From Sulfopaludibacter sp035606355 (GTDB taxonomy: Bacteria > Acidobacteriota > Terriglobia > Bryobacterales > Bryobacteraceae), in NCBI GenBank assembly GCA_035606355.1, contig DATNFO010000041.1, forward strand, positions 62,001 through 126,000: DNA of 64,000 bases. Direction: 5' to 3'. Positions 35,401 to 43,327 of the stretch are shown piece after piece. Under the pieces are notes generated by a model. It was not told the DNA's origin, did no database searches, and saw only the letters and a program-made list of their open reading frames with translations. The position numbers were made by a program, and so were the translations under genes. Positions within the stretch are counted from its first letter, which is position 1. The number at the start of each line of letters is the position of its first letter.

Positions 35401-36699
35401 ATGCCCCGCAGCAGCGTCCTCACTGAGGTGAACATTGATGTGGCCGAAAAATCACAACCGGCCCGAGTGCTGGACGCCGACCGCCCGTTTCGCATTCTCG
35501 TCGCCGGCAATTTCAGCGGCGGCGCCGGACGCAATCGCCGGCCCATGGAAATCGACCGCGACAATTTCGATCAGGTGATGGCGCTGGTCGCGCCCGAGCT
35601 GCGGCTCCAGCTCGCAGGCGGCGAAACTGCCGTATGTTTCAAAGAGCTCGAAGATTTCCACCCCGATCAGCTTTTCGCGCGCATCCCCGCGCTGCGCAAT
35701 GTGGAAGCGCCGGCCCAAACACGGCCGGCAGCCGCCGCGCCGCCTGCGAATCTCTCCGGTGCTGACGTCCTCAGCATGATGATGGGCGAGCAGCCGGCGT
35801 TCGCGCGCGCTCCCGCACGCAGCGATTGGGATCAGATGATTCATGACCTGGTGGCGCCTTACGCCGCGCCAGCCCCGCAAGCCGCCGACCCGGCCGTGGA
35901 AGCGACCTATGAAACGCGCATGCGCGAGATCCTCCATGCCCCGGCCTTCCAGGAACTCGAAGCCGCATGGCGCGGACTCTTCTTCCTGGTGCGCCGTCTC
36001 GATACCGGTGGCGACCTCAAGCTGTACCTCCTCGACCTTCCGCAGGAGAACCTCAGCCAGTCCGCCGGACTCGCCGAGCTCGCCCAGGCGCTCGACGCCC
36101 GTGACATCTCCGTTGCAGCGGGGCTTTATTATTTCGGGAAGTCCGGCGAGGAGACCCTGCTCCGTATTGCCGGTCTTGCGAAAGATGCACAAGTGCCCTT
36201 CATCACCGGACTGGCGCCGGAGATCGCCGGGCTGGAGGAAGTTTTTCCCAGCGTCCGCCGCGCGCAATGCGCCCGCTGGCTCGGGCTCGCTCTGCCGCGC
36301 TTTCTCCTGCGCCTCCCATACGGCAAGGACACGAGCAGCATCGACTCTTTTGCTTTTGAAGAGATGACCACACCGCCGCCGCATCGCTGCTACCTCTGGG
36401 GAAATCCCGCCATCGCCTGCGCCTACCTTCTGGGCGAAGCGTTCTCGCGCTACGGCTGGGAGCTTCGACCCGGCATGGTGCAGGACATCGATTCTCTCCC
36501 CGCCCACACCTATCGCGAAAACGGCGAAGCGCACTTGAAGCCCTGCGCCGAAGTGCTCCTCACGGAGCAAGCCGCCGAGTTCCTGCTCGATCGCGGCATC
36601 ATGCCGCTCGCCTCGATCAAGGATACGGATCGCGTTCGCCTGGTCCGCTTCCAATCCGTAGCCACCCCGCCCGCGCCCCTCGCCGGTCAATGGGATTAG
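35401..36699 (+). CDS. TssB-TssC-like contractile sheath protein, isolated
   Basis: A 432-residue protein that resembles type VI secretion sheath proteins. The N-terminal ~110 residues look TssB-like (RPFRILVAGNFSGG, PMEIDRDNFDQVMA, then FKELEDFHPDQLF). A Pro/Ala linker (about 112-160) leads to a TssC-like part: RMREILHAPAFQELEAAWRG, FLVRRLDTGGDLKLYLLDLP, RLPYGKDTSSIDSFAFEE and WGNPAIACAYLLGEAF. The C-terminal handshake region of TssC (LKPCAEVLLTEQAAEFLLDRG) is present. TssB and TssC are normally separate genes in a ~13-gene locus; no other T6SS gene adjoins it here. Its function is therefore uncertain. Confidence 0.8.
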   Translation: MPRSSVLTEVNIDVAEKSQPARVLDADRPFRILVAGNFSGGAGRNRRPMEIDRDNFDQVMALVAPELRLQLAGGETAVCFKELEDFHPDQLFARIPALRNVEAPAQTRPAAAAPPANLSGADVLSMMMGEQPAFARAPARSDWDQMIHDLVAPYAAPAPQAADPAVEATYETRMREILHAPAFQELEAAWRGLFFLVRRLDTGGDLKLYLLDLPQENLSQSAGLAELAQALDARDISVAAGLYYFGKSGEETLLRIAGLAKDAQVPFITGLAPEIAGLEEVFPSVRRAQCARWLGLALPRFLLRLPYGKDTSSIDSFAFEEMTTPPPHRCYLWGNPAIACAYLLGEAFSRYGWELRPGMVQDIDSLPAHTYRENGEAHLKPCAEVLLTEQAAEFLLDRGIMPLASIKDTDRVRLVRFQSVATPPAPLAGQWD

Positions 36700-36739
36700 A
36701 GTTCGTCCCGGCAACGTCCACGCTTTGCTTCTTCCCGCG

Positions 36740-37031
36740 CGCTCCCTCACACGCCTGCAAGAACTCCGAATTGCTTCTTTTCGCCTTCAAACGCACTTGC
36801 ATTCCCGGCACCATTTACCGCTCCCTCACGCGCCTGTGAAAAACTCCGAATTGCTTTTTCTCCGCCTGCAAACGCACCCAAAATCCCAGCACCGTTTGCC
36901 GCTCCCTGACGGTCACGGCTCCGTAAGTGCTTGATGCTGCTAACGGAGCCGCGACCGTGAGGAAGCGGTAAAAGGTGCATCGAAAAACGAACGAATCCCG
37001 ACGAGAACAACAGCCGTTTCCTCACAACCCC
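36740..37031 (+). repeat. dispersed palindromic repeat, copy A (non-coding 36700-37035)
   Basis: The region between two genes holds two tandem ~80-bp units (36740-36818 and 36819-36899), each opening CGCTCCCTCAC. A hairpin with 16-base arms follows (36909-36924 and 36943-36958, one mismatch, 18-base loop), then an inverted unit (GAGGAAGCGGTAAAAGGTGC..., to 37031). From 36931 onward it matches copy B at 57809 with few differences. No gene is supported in this stretch; minus-strand reading frames here are products of the repeat. Confidence 0.85.
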
Positions 37032-37035
37032 GCGC

Positions 37036-37803
37036 CTACTTCGCCAGCGCCACCCGGAACACGAGCTGATTCGCCACCGTCACCTGCACCGTCATACCGA
37101 CCGGCGGCAACGCGCCGCGCTGCACGTGCACGGCGTTGCCGTTCGCGTCCGGTTCAAACGCGCCCGCCGCCACCGCGCTTGCGTTCTCCGGGACAACCCA
37201 CATCTGGTAAGTCTTGCCCGCCTGCAAATGTGCCGCGATCAACAAAATCCCGCGGGATGCGCTCGTGAAGATTTTGCCCTGCGAGAACACCGTCTGTTTT
37301 ACGTCCGCCGCTTCCAGTATCGTCATCGCCTGACGAAACTGCGTTCCGTGAATCGTCTCGGTGCGGAGTTCCTGCCGCAGTTGAGCGGTCTCCACTGCGA
37401 AACCCTTCTCGCGCGTGGCGAAGTAGAACGCCGCGAACAAAAACAACAGCGTAGTCCCGGCGAGGAACGGCGCAAACCCGAATCTCCGCTGCTCGAAGCC
37501 GGCGGCCGCCATGATGCGGAACCGCATCCGCGGCGATACCGGCGCGCTCCGCTGCACGCTGCCATCGTTCCCGCCGGTCACTTCGTGCGCCACACCGGCC
37601 AGCCATTCCGCGAGGTCCGTTCCCTCCGCCAGCGACGGCGCCAGTAGCCAGGCGCGCAGAAAAGTCTCGACCAGCAGATCGTCGGTGGGCGCGAGCAGCG
37701 CGACCGCGGCGCCGTAGCGCTCATACAATTCCTCGAGCGCATGCGGCTCGCGGCGAACCAGCCGCGCGGCGAGCGGCGCAGAGTTTTCACTGTGAGAAGT
37801 CAT
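37036..37803 (-). CDS. sigma-region-2-like/RskA-type anti-sigma fusion protein
   Basis: A 255-residue protein starting at ATG 37803. Residues about 10-78 look like a degenerate, shortened sigma-70 region 2 (REPHALEELYERYGAAVALL and LLVETFLRAWLLAPS). One membrane helix (about 110-130) is followed by an RskA/anti-sigma-K-type extracytoplasmic domain (GRILLIAA-type strand, KTYQMWVVPENAS, then FEPDANGNAVHV). Anti-sigma-K proteins normally start with a zinc-finger-type anti-sigma domain instead. The order suggests a fused sigma/anti-sigma relic or a decoy. No separate sigma gene is adjacent. An AAGGGAAAGG lies upstream of the start. Confidence 0.7.
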   Translation of the reverse strand: MTSHSENSAPLAARLVRREPHALEELYERYGAAVALLAPTDDLLVETFLRAWLLAPSLAEGTDLAEWLAGVAHEVTGGNDGSVQRSAPVSPRMRFRIMAAAGFEQRRFGFAPFLAGTTLLFLFAAFYFATREKGFAVETAQLRQELRTETIHGTQFRQAMTILEAADVKQTVFSQGKIFTSASRGILLIAAHLQAGKTYQMWVVPENASAVAAGAFEPDANGNAVHVQRGALPPVGMTVQVTVANQLVFRVALAK

Positions 37804-37917
37804 GCGGCAACGCCTTTCCCTTCCAGGTTGACGCAAAAATTCATCGCAACATTTCCCGTCTTCCGCGTTTCGGCGCGCGTCTTCGATGCCAAAGGTGGAT
37901 GTACGTGCATTTTTTTC

Positions 37918-37946
37918 TTGACTTTCATCTCGAACAACCTTATATA
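37918..37946 (+). promoter_or_regulatory. strong sigma-70-like promoter for the Lys-rich peptide
   Basis: TTGACT (37918-37923), a 17-base spacer and TATATA (37941-37946) form a near-consensus promoter in an AT-rich island unlike the surrounding GC-rich DNA. Transcription would begin near 37953, leaving a leader of about 50 bases before the ATG at 38002. Confidence 0.75.
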
Positions 37947-38001
37947 TGAATCACATTGCGATTTTCAAATCGCAAAATTTGATGTTAGGGAGAATCAATC
38001 A

Positions 38002-38064
38002 ATGAAGAGCGCAACCAAGAAAGCCGCCCCGAAGAAGAAAGCTGCTCCGAAGAAAAAGAAGTAG
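38002..38064 (+). CDS. 20-residue Lys/Ala/Pro-rich peptide, histone-H1-tail-like
   Basis: A 20-residue peptide with 10 Lys, 5 Ala and 2 Pro, containing two copies of KKAAPKK-like text after MKSAT. AGGGAGA lies 8 bases before the ATG. A near-consensus promoter starts 84 bases upstream, and a strong terminator ends the unit at 38135, so it looks like a complete, strongly expressed monocistronic gene. Composition resembles tails of bacterial histone H1-like (Hc1/AlgP) proteins and would bind nucleic acid, but 20 residues is far shorter. It could alternatively be a small RNA with an incidental frame. Not recognised as a known gene. Confidence 0.6.
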   Translation: MKSATKKAAPKKKAAPKKKK

Positions 38065-38108
38065 CTTGGGCGCGCCCTGCATAAGGGCTACTCAACAGGT
38101 TCCACTTC

Positions 38109-38135
38109 AAGGCCCCGGTTTTCCGGGGCCTTTTT
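38109..38135 (+). terminator. rho-independent terminator after the Lys-rich peptide
   Basis: Arms AAGGCCCCGG (38109-38118) and CCGGGGCCTT (38123-38132) with a TTTT loop, followed by further T residues. It could also serve the convergent methyltransferase gene (ends at 38151), but the T run favours the plus strand. Confidence 0.9.
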
Positions 38136-38150
38136 CATTTTTCGGATACT

Positions 38151-39116
38151 TCACTCCCCTTCTACTTTCCTCTGCAGCAGCACCCGGAACGTCTCACCCA
38201 TCCCGAACAACAGAGTCTTGAGCTGCATTCGCCGCCGCAGCTCGCCCTCTTCGCCCAGCGCCGCCGCGAACTGGTCCCGCTCGCCGGCCCCCATCAGTGT
38301 CTGCGCCAGCGTTTCGAATTTTTCTTTCCGCAAATTCTCTGCCGCGCCCGATTCCAGCAGCGCCGTGAAATTCACGTGTGCCGTAATGTCACGCTCTCCC
38401 GGTTCCACCAGCACATCCTCGCGCGCGGTGTGCCGGCGATAGCCCATGAGCGTGCCGTTCGGAAATCGCGCTAACTCCGCGCGCGTGTAACCGTAGTCGA
38501 TAGTTAATACGAAACCGCGCGCCAGCTTGCGCCCGATCCGCTGCATCCAGCGCACCGCTTCCAGATTCACCTCGCACTCATTGCCCTCTTCCGCCTCCGG
38601 ACCGTACCGCCCCACATACTCCAGCGAGTCCCCGCTCACCGCGGCGCCGTCCCTCCACACGAACCGTCCATTCACCAGATCGACAACCCGCTCCCGCCAT
38701 GCGCCGTCGCGATAAACCGCCGCGTCCACGGGAAGCGCGTCGAAGAATTCATTGGAGAACACAACGCCGGTGATCCCGTCCGGCACTTCCCCGCTCGCAA
38801 AATCGATGGGAACGTACGTCCACTCCGAAAACGCCTCCGCCATCTCGCGCCGCCCCGCTCCGAGTTCCACCACCACGAAGTCTTCGGGCTCTCCCATCTC
38901 CACAAACAGTTGCCGGATGCGAGCCGCCATCAGTATCCCGAACACGGGCTGCACTTGCTCGGCCGTGTAAAAATCTCCTTCTTTGCCGAACGGATCTCGC
39001 GCGCGGCGATAATATCCGTGGCCCGCGCCATAAAGCGCGATCTCCATGAATCGCCGAAAGCTCACCGGTCCCGAGGCGCGGATCTCCGCGGCGATCGCAG
39101 CGCCGGCCGCCGTCAC
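38151..39116 (-). CDS. MidA/NDUFAF7-family SAM-dependent methyltransferase
   Basis: A 321-residue protein. I chose GTG 39116, which overlaps the upstream stop as GTGA; a farther ATG at 39179 would need a 63-base overlap. Family features: SFRRFMEIALYGAGHGYYRR near the N-terminus, the DFYTAEQVQPVFG block, the SAM motif VVVELGAGR and ANEFFDALPV-type text (SNEFFDALPVDAAVY). Human NDUFAF7 dimethylates an arginine of a complex I subunit; bacterial homologues are mostly uncharacterised. Coupled to the 91-residue gene upstream. Confidence 0.9.
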   Translation of the reverse strand: MTAAGAAIAAEIRASGPVSFRRFMEIALYGAGHGYYRRARDPFGKEGDFYTAEQVQPVFGILMAARIRQLFVEMGEPEDFVVVELGAGRREMAEAFSEWTYVPIDFASGEVPDGITGVVFSNEFFDALPVDAAVYRDGAWRERVVDLVNGRFVWRDGAAVSGDSLEYVGRYGPEAEEGNECEVNLEAVRWMQRIGRKLARGFVLTIDYGYTRAELARFPNGTLMGYRRHTAREDVLVEPGERDITAHVNFTALLESGAAENLRKEKFETLAQTLMGAGERDQFAAALGEEGELRRRMQLKTLLFGMGETFRVLLQRKVEGE

Positions 39117-39388
39117 GGCCGCACATCCCGATTCTGCGGAGTTCGCACGAACATCTCCACCAGGTAGTCGTGCATGCAATCGTAAAGATATCGCTGAAAG
39201 GTCCAGGGGAACTGCGGGTGCTCGATATCGCGCTCGTGAACCGGCGCGTAGTATGTGTGCAGTCCCAGCGCGGCATCCTTCATTGCGATCACCAGCTCGA
39301 CGCCGCCGCCGTGCTCGCGCGCCGAAAACTCCAGCAGCGCATGTTCGTACCGCCGAGTCTCGGCGATTACCCTCTCGAGAGGCGTCAC
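39113..39388 (-). CDS. conserved-looking small protein upstream of the MidA homologue
   Basis: A 91-residue soluble protein without signal or membrane segments. Mixed helical content with several aromatic residues and His (LGLHTYYAPVHERDIEHPQF, then FQRYLYDCMHDYLVEM). I do not recognise it. The stop overlaps the start of the methyltransferase (GTGA), so the two are co-translated and probably act together. Divergent from the next gene, with 26 bases between the starts. Confidence 0.7.
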   Translation of the reverse strand: MTPLERVIAETRRYEHALLEFSAREHGGGVELVIAMKDAALGLHTYYAPVHERDIEHPQFPWTFQRYLYDCMHDYLVEMFVRTPQNRDVRP

Positions 39389-39414
39389 CGACTTATGCTA
39401 GCGTGAATTCCAGT

Positions 39415-40011
39415 ATGGCGCTGCCGGATACAATCCGAGTCAAACTCAGCAGCGAAGCCGCCGAAGCGATCGCGCTGACGCCCGTGGTGGTCCGCGAAAT
39501 CCCCATCCACGAGCTCGTGGAGCACATGCTCGGTGTCACCGGGAAGGACGAGTCGCGGATTCGCGAGATCCTGCTGCGAGGCACGCTCGTCAGCGGCGCC
39601 TCCCGCTTTCGCTGGACGGGCTGGCAGGCGGACGCCGAAGCGCTCCGGCTGTTGCTCGAGTCCTTTCCCGACCCCGACCCTTCACGCACCTTCGTTGCCA
39701 GCCGCTGCATTCGCGTGTTGCTGCGCGGAGGACGGCAGAGCATCGAAATTACCCGCGATGCGGGCACTCGCAAAGGGCTCTTTCAAAGGAAGACCTTTTG
39801 GGACCATCTGATGGAAGTCGCCGACGCCCAAGGTCACGCCTATTCCGGTTATTCCTATCGCGATCGCGCCGACCGCTTCACGCGCGAGCTCACCGTAGCC
39901 GAAGCGGCCCAACTTCGCGAGGGCGCGGACGCGGTGCGATTCACCACACTGCGCGACCAGATCCGCGCCGTCGCCTTCACCAGCATCGAACTGCTCGCCA
40001 CGCGCGAATAG
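39415..40011 (+). CDS. hypothetical protein
   Basis: A 198-residue soluble protein, not recognised. The N-terminal ~75 residues contain RVKLSSEAAEAIALTPVVVR and VTGKDESRIREILLRGTLVS. The rest is an alpha/beta mix (RCIRVLLRGGRQSIEITRD). No signal peptide, membrane helix or catalytic motif is evident. It has no good Shine-Dalgarno and its 5' end lies beside the 91-residue gene; an upstream GTG at 39403 is an alternative start. It converges on dnaB with adjacent stop codons. Confidence 0.65.
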   Translation: MALPDTIRVKLSSEAAEAIALTPVVVREIPIHELVEHMLGVTGKDESRIREILLRGTLVSGASRFRWTGWQADAEALRLLLESFPDPDPSRTFVASRCIRVLLRGGRQSIEITRDAGTRKGLFQRKTFWDHLMEVADAQGHAYSGYSYRDRADRFTRELTVAEAAQLREGADAVRFTTLRDQIRAVAFTSIELLATRE

Positions 40012-41370
40012 CTATTCTTCGTATTCGCCCGTGTCTTCGGCGCGATTTTCGAACTTCGTCTGCGCGTGCAGATAAACCAGGTTCACCGTGCCGACCGGAC
40101 CGTTGCGCTGCTTGGCCACGATGAATTCCGCCTGGCCGCGTAGATCTTCCCGGTCGCGCTGGTAGACTTCCTCGCGGAAAATGAACCCCACCACGTCGGC
40201 GTCCTGCTCGATGGACCCCGATTCGCGCAAGTCGCTCAATTGCGGACGGTGATCCCCCTGCCGCGTTTCCACCGCGCGGCTCAACTGCGAAAGCACCATC
40301 ATCGGAACATTCAGTTCCTTGGCCAGCAATTTCATGCCGCGCGAGAGTGCGCTCACTTCCTGGTTGCGATTCTCAAAGCGGCCGCGCCCGCTCATCAACT
40401 GCAGGTAATCCACAATCACGAACCCCAGCTGCCCGCTTTCGGCCTTCAACCGCCGCAGCTTGGCGTGCATGTCCATCAGGTGCAGCCCCGCCGTATCGTC
40501 GATGTACAGCGGCGCTTCCACCAGTTCATGCAAGCCGCCCTGCAGCTTGCGGCGTTCTTCCTGCGTCAGGTATCCCGCGCGGAAACGCTGGCTGTCCACT
40601 CGCGCCGTGGCGCACAACATACGGGTGAGCAGCGATTCGGCCGACATTTCGAGCGAGAACACCGCGACCGGCTGCTTCAACTTCAAGCTCACGTGCTGCG
40701 CCACGTTGAGGGCGAATGCCGTCTTGCCCATCGAAGGCCGCGCCGCCACGATGAACAGATCGCCCGGATGCATTCCGCCCGTCATCTCGTCCAGCTTGCC
40801 GAAACCCGTGCTGATTCCCTTGATGCGCTTGCTCGGATCCAGGAAGGCGTTAATGCCGCCGTCGTAGTTCTCCAGAATCTGCGCCGGACTGACGAGCCCG
40901 TTCTTGACCCGCGCCTCGCCGAGCTTCAGCAGCGTCTCTTCCGCTCCCGCCAGAATCGTGCCCGCTTCTTCCTCGCCCAGCAGGCACCGGTTCATCATGT
41001 TCTGCGACGCGAAGATGATGCGCCGCAGCACGGCTTTGTCTTTGACGATCCGTATGTAGCTGTCGAGATTGGGAATGTGCGGCAGCCCGTCGTCCAGCGA
41101 AACCAGGTAGCTCAACCCGTCGCAGGCCTCGAGCTCGTTGTACTTCATCAGCTCATTGGCCACCGTGACGCGGTCGATGGTTTCGCCGCGCTCCTGCAAT
41201 TCGCCCATGCGCTTGAAGATGCGCCGGTGCTTTTCGAGACTGAAATCCTCCGCCTCGAGCGTGCCCGCGGCCTGCACGTACACGCTGTCGTCGAGCATGA
41301 TGGACCCGAGCACGAACCGCTCGGCGTCGGTGTTGGTCGGAAGACCTTTTTCGATTGCGTTAGCTGACAT
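40012..41370 (-). CDS. dnaB: replicative DNA helicase DnaB
   Basis: A 452-residue hexameric helicase that unwinds DNA at the replication fork. The N-terminal domain opens with NTDAERFVLGSIMLDDSV (typical DnaB start). The C-terminal RecA-like domain has the Walker A loop AARPSMGKTAFALN, the Walker B strand GFVIVDYLQLMSG, RSRALKL-like linker text and the arginine finger region QLSDLRESGSIEQDADVV. Length is usual. It stands alone between unrelated genes; no DnaA box cluster or origin is evident close by. Confidence 0.97.
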   Translation of the reverse strand: MSANAIEKGLPTNTDAERFVLGSIMLDDSVYVQAAGTLEAEDFSLEKHRRIFKRMGELQERGETIDRVTVANELMKYNELEACDGLSYLVSLDDGLPHIPNLDSYIRIVKDKAVLRRIIFASQNMMNRCLLGEEEAGTILAGAEETLLKLGEARVKNGLVSPAQILENYDGGINAFLDPSKRIKGISTGFGKLDEMTGGMHPGDLFIVAARPSMGKTAFALNVAQHVSLKLKQPVAVFSLEMSAESLLTRMLCATARVDSQRFRAGYLTQEERRKLQGGLHELVEAPLYIDDTAGLHLMDMHAKLRRLKAESGQLGFVIVDYLQLMSGRGRFENRNQEVSALSRGMKLLAKELNVPMMVLSQLSRAVETRQGDHRPQLSDLRESGSIEQDADVVGFIFREEVYQRDREDLRGQAEFIVAKQRNGPVGTVNLVYLHAQTKFENRAEDTGEYEE

Positions 41371-41681
41371 GACGCGAATGACCTAGCTTAACCGTTCGCG
41401 AGTGCGCGCGGAAGACCGGAAACTTTCGCCCCCGTTTGTTGCACTTAGGCTTCGGATAAACCCCGCGGATCGCCACCGCCGCAAGGGCGCGCGCAACCGG
41501 TTTACAATCAGCGGCTCGCATTGTGTTTTCCTCGGACTCCACGGGATATCCACAGACTTTCCACACGCGGGAACAGAGTTCCTTCTCTCTGTTGTAACCC
41601 CGTCGGGGCGCGGTTGCCAGAAATTTCCCCTGAGTCTCACGCCTGCATGGCGCATAATCGGCATTTGGGAGGCGAACCGAT
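41371..41681. other. intergenic region between dnaB and the DUF421 gene
   Basis: These ~310 bases hold no supported gene. Reading frames on both strands lack a start with ribosome-binding site and family features. It must contain the divergent promoters of dnaB and the DUF421 gene, but I cannot place them. A lone near-match to a DnaA box (ATATCCACA, about 41550) is not enough for an origin. Confidence 0.6.
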
Positions 41682-42275
41682 ATGCCCGCTTGGCTGATGA
41701 CCCATACAATGTGGCACGATATTTTCGACCTGGGAGTGCCGCTCCTCGAAAAGGTGCTCCGCCCGATCATCGTCTATCTAATTCTGGTCGTGCTGCTGCG
41801 CATTTTCGGCAAACGCGAGCTGGCGCAGCTTAACCCCTTCGATCTGGTGGTGCTGCTGAGCCTCTCGAATACGGTGCAGAACGCCATCATCGGCAACGAC
41901 AACTCTTTGAGCGGTGGAGTTGTCGGCGCATTCACGCTGCTGGGAATCAATTACATCGTGATCCGATTCCTGTTCAAACACCGCCGACTCGATCAGGTGT
42001 TCGAAGGCAAGCCGACCGTCCTCATCGAGCATGGAAAGGTCTGCAAGGACGCGCTCGCCAAAGAGCTCCTGTCGCGCTCGGAGCTGTCGACCGTTCTGCA
42101 CCGCCAGGGCTTCGACACTCTGGCCGAAGTGGAGCGCTGCGTCCTGGAGCCCGGCGGCACGTTCTATATTCAACGCAAAATGCCGCAAAGCGACGAGATG
42201 CGGCACGGCGAGCTGATGGCGCACCTCGCGGAACTGAACGGAAAACTGGATCGCCTGATTGCCGAGCGGCGATGA
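41682..42275 (+). CDS. DUF421 (YetF-like) family membrane protein
   Basis: A 197-residue protein. Three N-terminal membrane helices (about residues 20-100) include RIFGKRELAQLNPFDLVVLL and SNTVQNAIIGNDNSLSGG, the DUF421 signature. The C-terminal cytoplasmic domain has KPTVLIEHGKVCKDALAKE and VERCVLEPGGTFYIQRK. GGGAGG lies 9 bases before the ATG. YetF-like proteins are membrane proteins with unknown roles, sometimes linked to sporulation or stress in Firmicutes. The last ~30 residues (HGELMAHLAELNGKLDRLI) are helical. Confidence 0.92.
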   Translation: MPAWLMTHTMWHDIFDLGVPLLEKVLRPIIVYLILVVLLRIFGKRELAQLNPFDLVVLLSLSNTVQNAIIGNDNSLSGGVVGAFTLLGINYIVIRFLFKHRRLDQVFEGKPTVLIEHGKVCKDALAKELLSRSELSTVLHRQGFDTLAEVERCVLEPGGTFYIQRKMPQSDEMRHGELMAHLAELNGKLDRLIAERR

Positions 42276-42304
42276 GCCCCGCGGCGTCCGCTCCCGGTGT
42301 CGCT

Positions 42305-43327
42305 TTATTCTTTCCGTCCGATCAGGAGCGAGTACCCCGGGAACAGGAGGGGCCGAATCACGCGCACGCTGCCCAATCCCGCGGCCGCCATCCAGCCGCG
42401 CAACTCTTCCGCTGAATACACACCGGCATCGGACGTCAACCGGAAATACAGCTCCAGCACGTCGGCAACCCCCGGCTTGCGGTTGCGCGGCTTCTCGAAT
42501 TCCCAAATCGCTACCGTGCCGCCCGGCAGTACAGCCTCCGCGACGCGCGCCATCAGCGCGGCATTCTGCTCCGGCGTAAAGTGATGCATCACGTTCGCCA
42601 GCAGCGCGACATCGTGGTCCGCCCCGGGCCGTTCCCGCAAAATGTCGCACGCGCGGAACTCCACCACATCCACGATCCGCGACTCTTCCGCGATCCTGCG
42701 CGCAGCTTCAATCGCCTCCGGAAGCTCCAACACCGTCGACCGGAGCGGCGGATGTTTGCGGCAAATCGCTGCCCCGAACAGCCCGTGAGAGCCTCCAAGA
42801 TCCACCAGCCTCCGCGCGCCGCGCCGAACCGGAACCTTCGCGGCAACGTATGTCGCCACATCGCGCGCGATTTCCGCCTGCCCGCGCTGATAGTTGTCCC
42901 ACGCTTCCGGGTCGCGCAAGGTGGCGTGCAGATCCACTCCGCGGCCGGTTCGCACAGTCGCCTCCAACTGCGCCAGCATGTCCCACTGCGTGCGGTTCCA
43001 TTCGATGTACCCGCGATTCCGCTCGATGGCGCGCCGGCCCAGGCGCGATAGTTCGAACCCGTCGCCGTCCAGCCGCAAATACCCCGCGTGCACCAGCGTC
43101 CGCAGCAGCGCTTCCAGGCACCCTGCATTTACACGCAGCGCCGCCGCGAGATCTGCCACGCCTGCCGGACCCTTGGCCAGCGCATCGAACACTCCCACAT
43201 TTGCCGCAGCCATGATCGCCCGCGCCTGCAGCGGACCGTACAGCACGTCGATCACAGGCGCCGGAATCCGTCCCGTGCGCAACGCCACCCGTTCTGCCAT
43301 GCCTTCGGGAATAATCCCGTACTTCAT
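42305..43327 (-). CDS. O-methyltransferase-like SAM-dependent methyltransferase (dimerisation plus AdoMet domain)
   Basis: A 340-residue protein with the two-domain layout of plant-type/polyketide O-methyltransferases. The N-terminal winged-helix dimerisation domain (about residues 15-100) shows VGVFDALAKGPAGVADLAAA and GYLRLDGDGFELS. The C-terminal Rossmann domain shows RRLVDLGGSHGLFG (motif I), TVLELPEAIEAAR and ALLANVMHHFTPEQN. The start overlaps the Mpg gene stop (ATGA). The substrate is unknown, probably a hydroxylated small molecule. Confidence 0.88.
   Translation of the reverse strand: MKYGIIPEGMAERVALRTGRIPAPVIDVLYGPLQARAIMAAANVGVFDALAKGPAGVADLAAALRVNAGCLEALLRTLVHAGYLRLDGDGFELSRLGRRAIERNRGYIEWNRTQWDMLAQLEATVRTGRGVDLHATLRDPEAWDNYQRGQAEIARDVATYVAAKVPVRRGARRLVDLGGSHGLFGAAICRKHPPLRSTVLELPEAIEAARRIAEESRIVDVVEFRACDILRERPGADHDVALLANVMHHFTPEQNAALMARVAEAVLPGGTVAIWEFEKPRNRKPGVADVLELYFRLTSDAGVYSAEELRGWMAAAGLGSVRVIRPLLFPGYSLLIGRKE

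Noticed and set aside
36747..37025. minus-strand frame with LPLPHGRGSV-like text
   Set aside because: It is encoded by the palindromic repeat itself; similar frames appear in repeat copy B, so it is not a gene.
37741..38001. longer open frame in phase with the 20-residue Lys-rich peptide
   Set aside because: It crosses the promoter and has no ribosome-binding site; the start at 38002 has one.
41540..41565. DnaA-box-like ATATCCACA near dnaB
   Set aside because: Single imperfect box, no cluster, no AT-rich unwinding element, no dnaA/dnaN nearby; not an origin.
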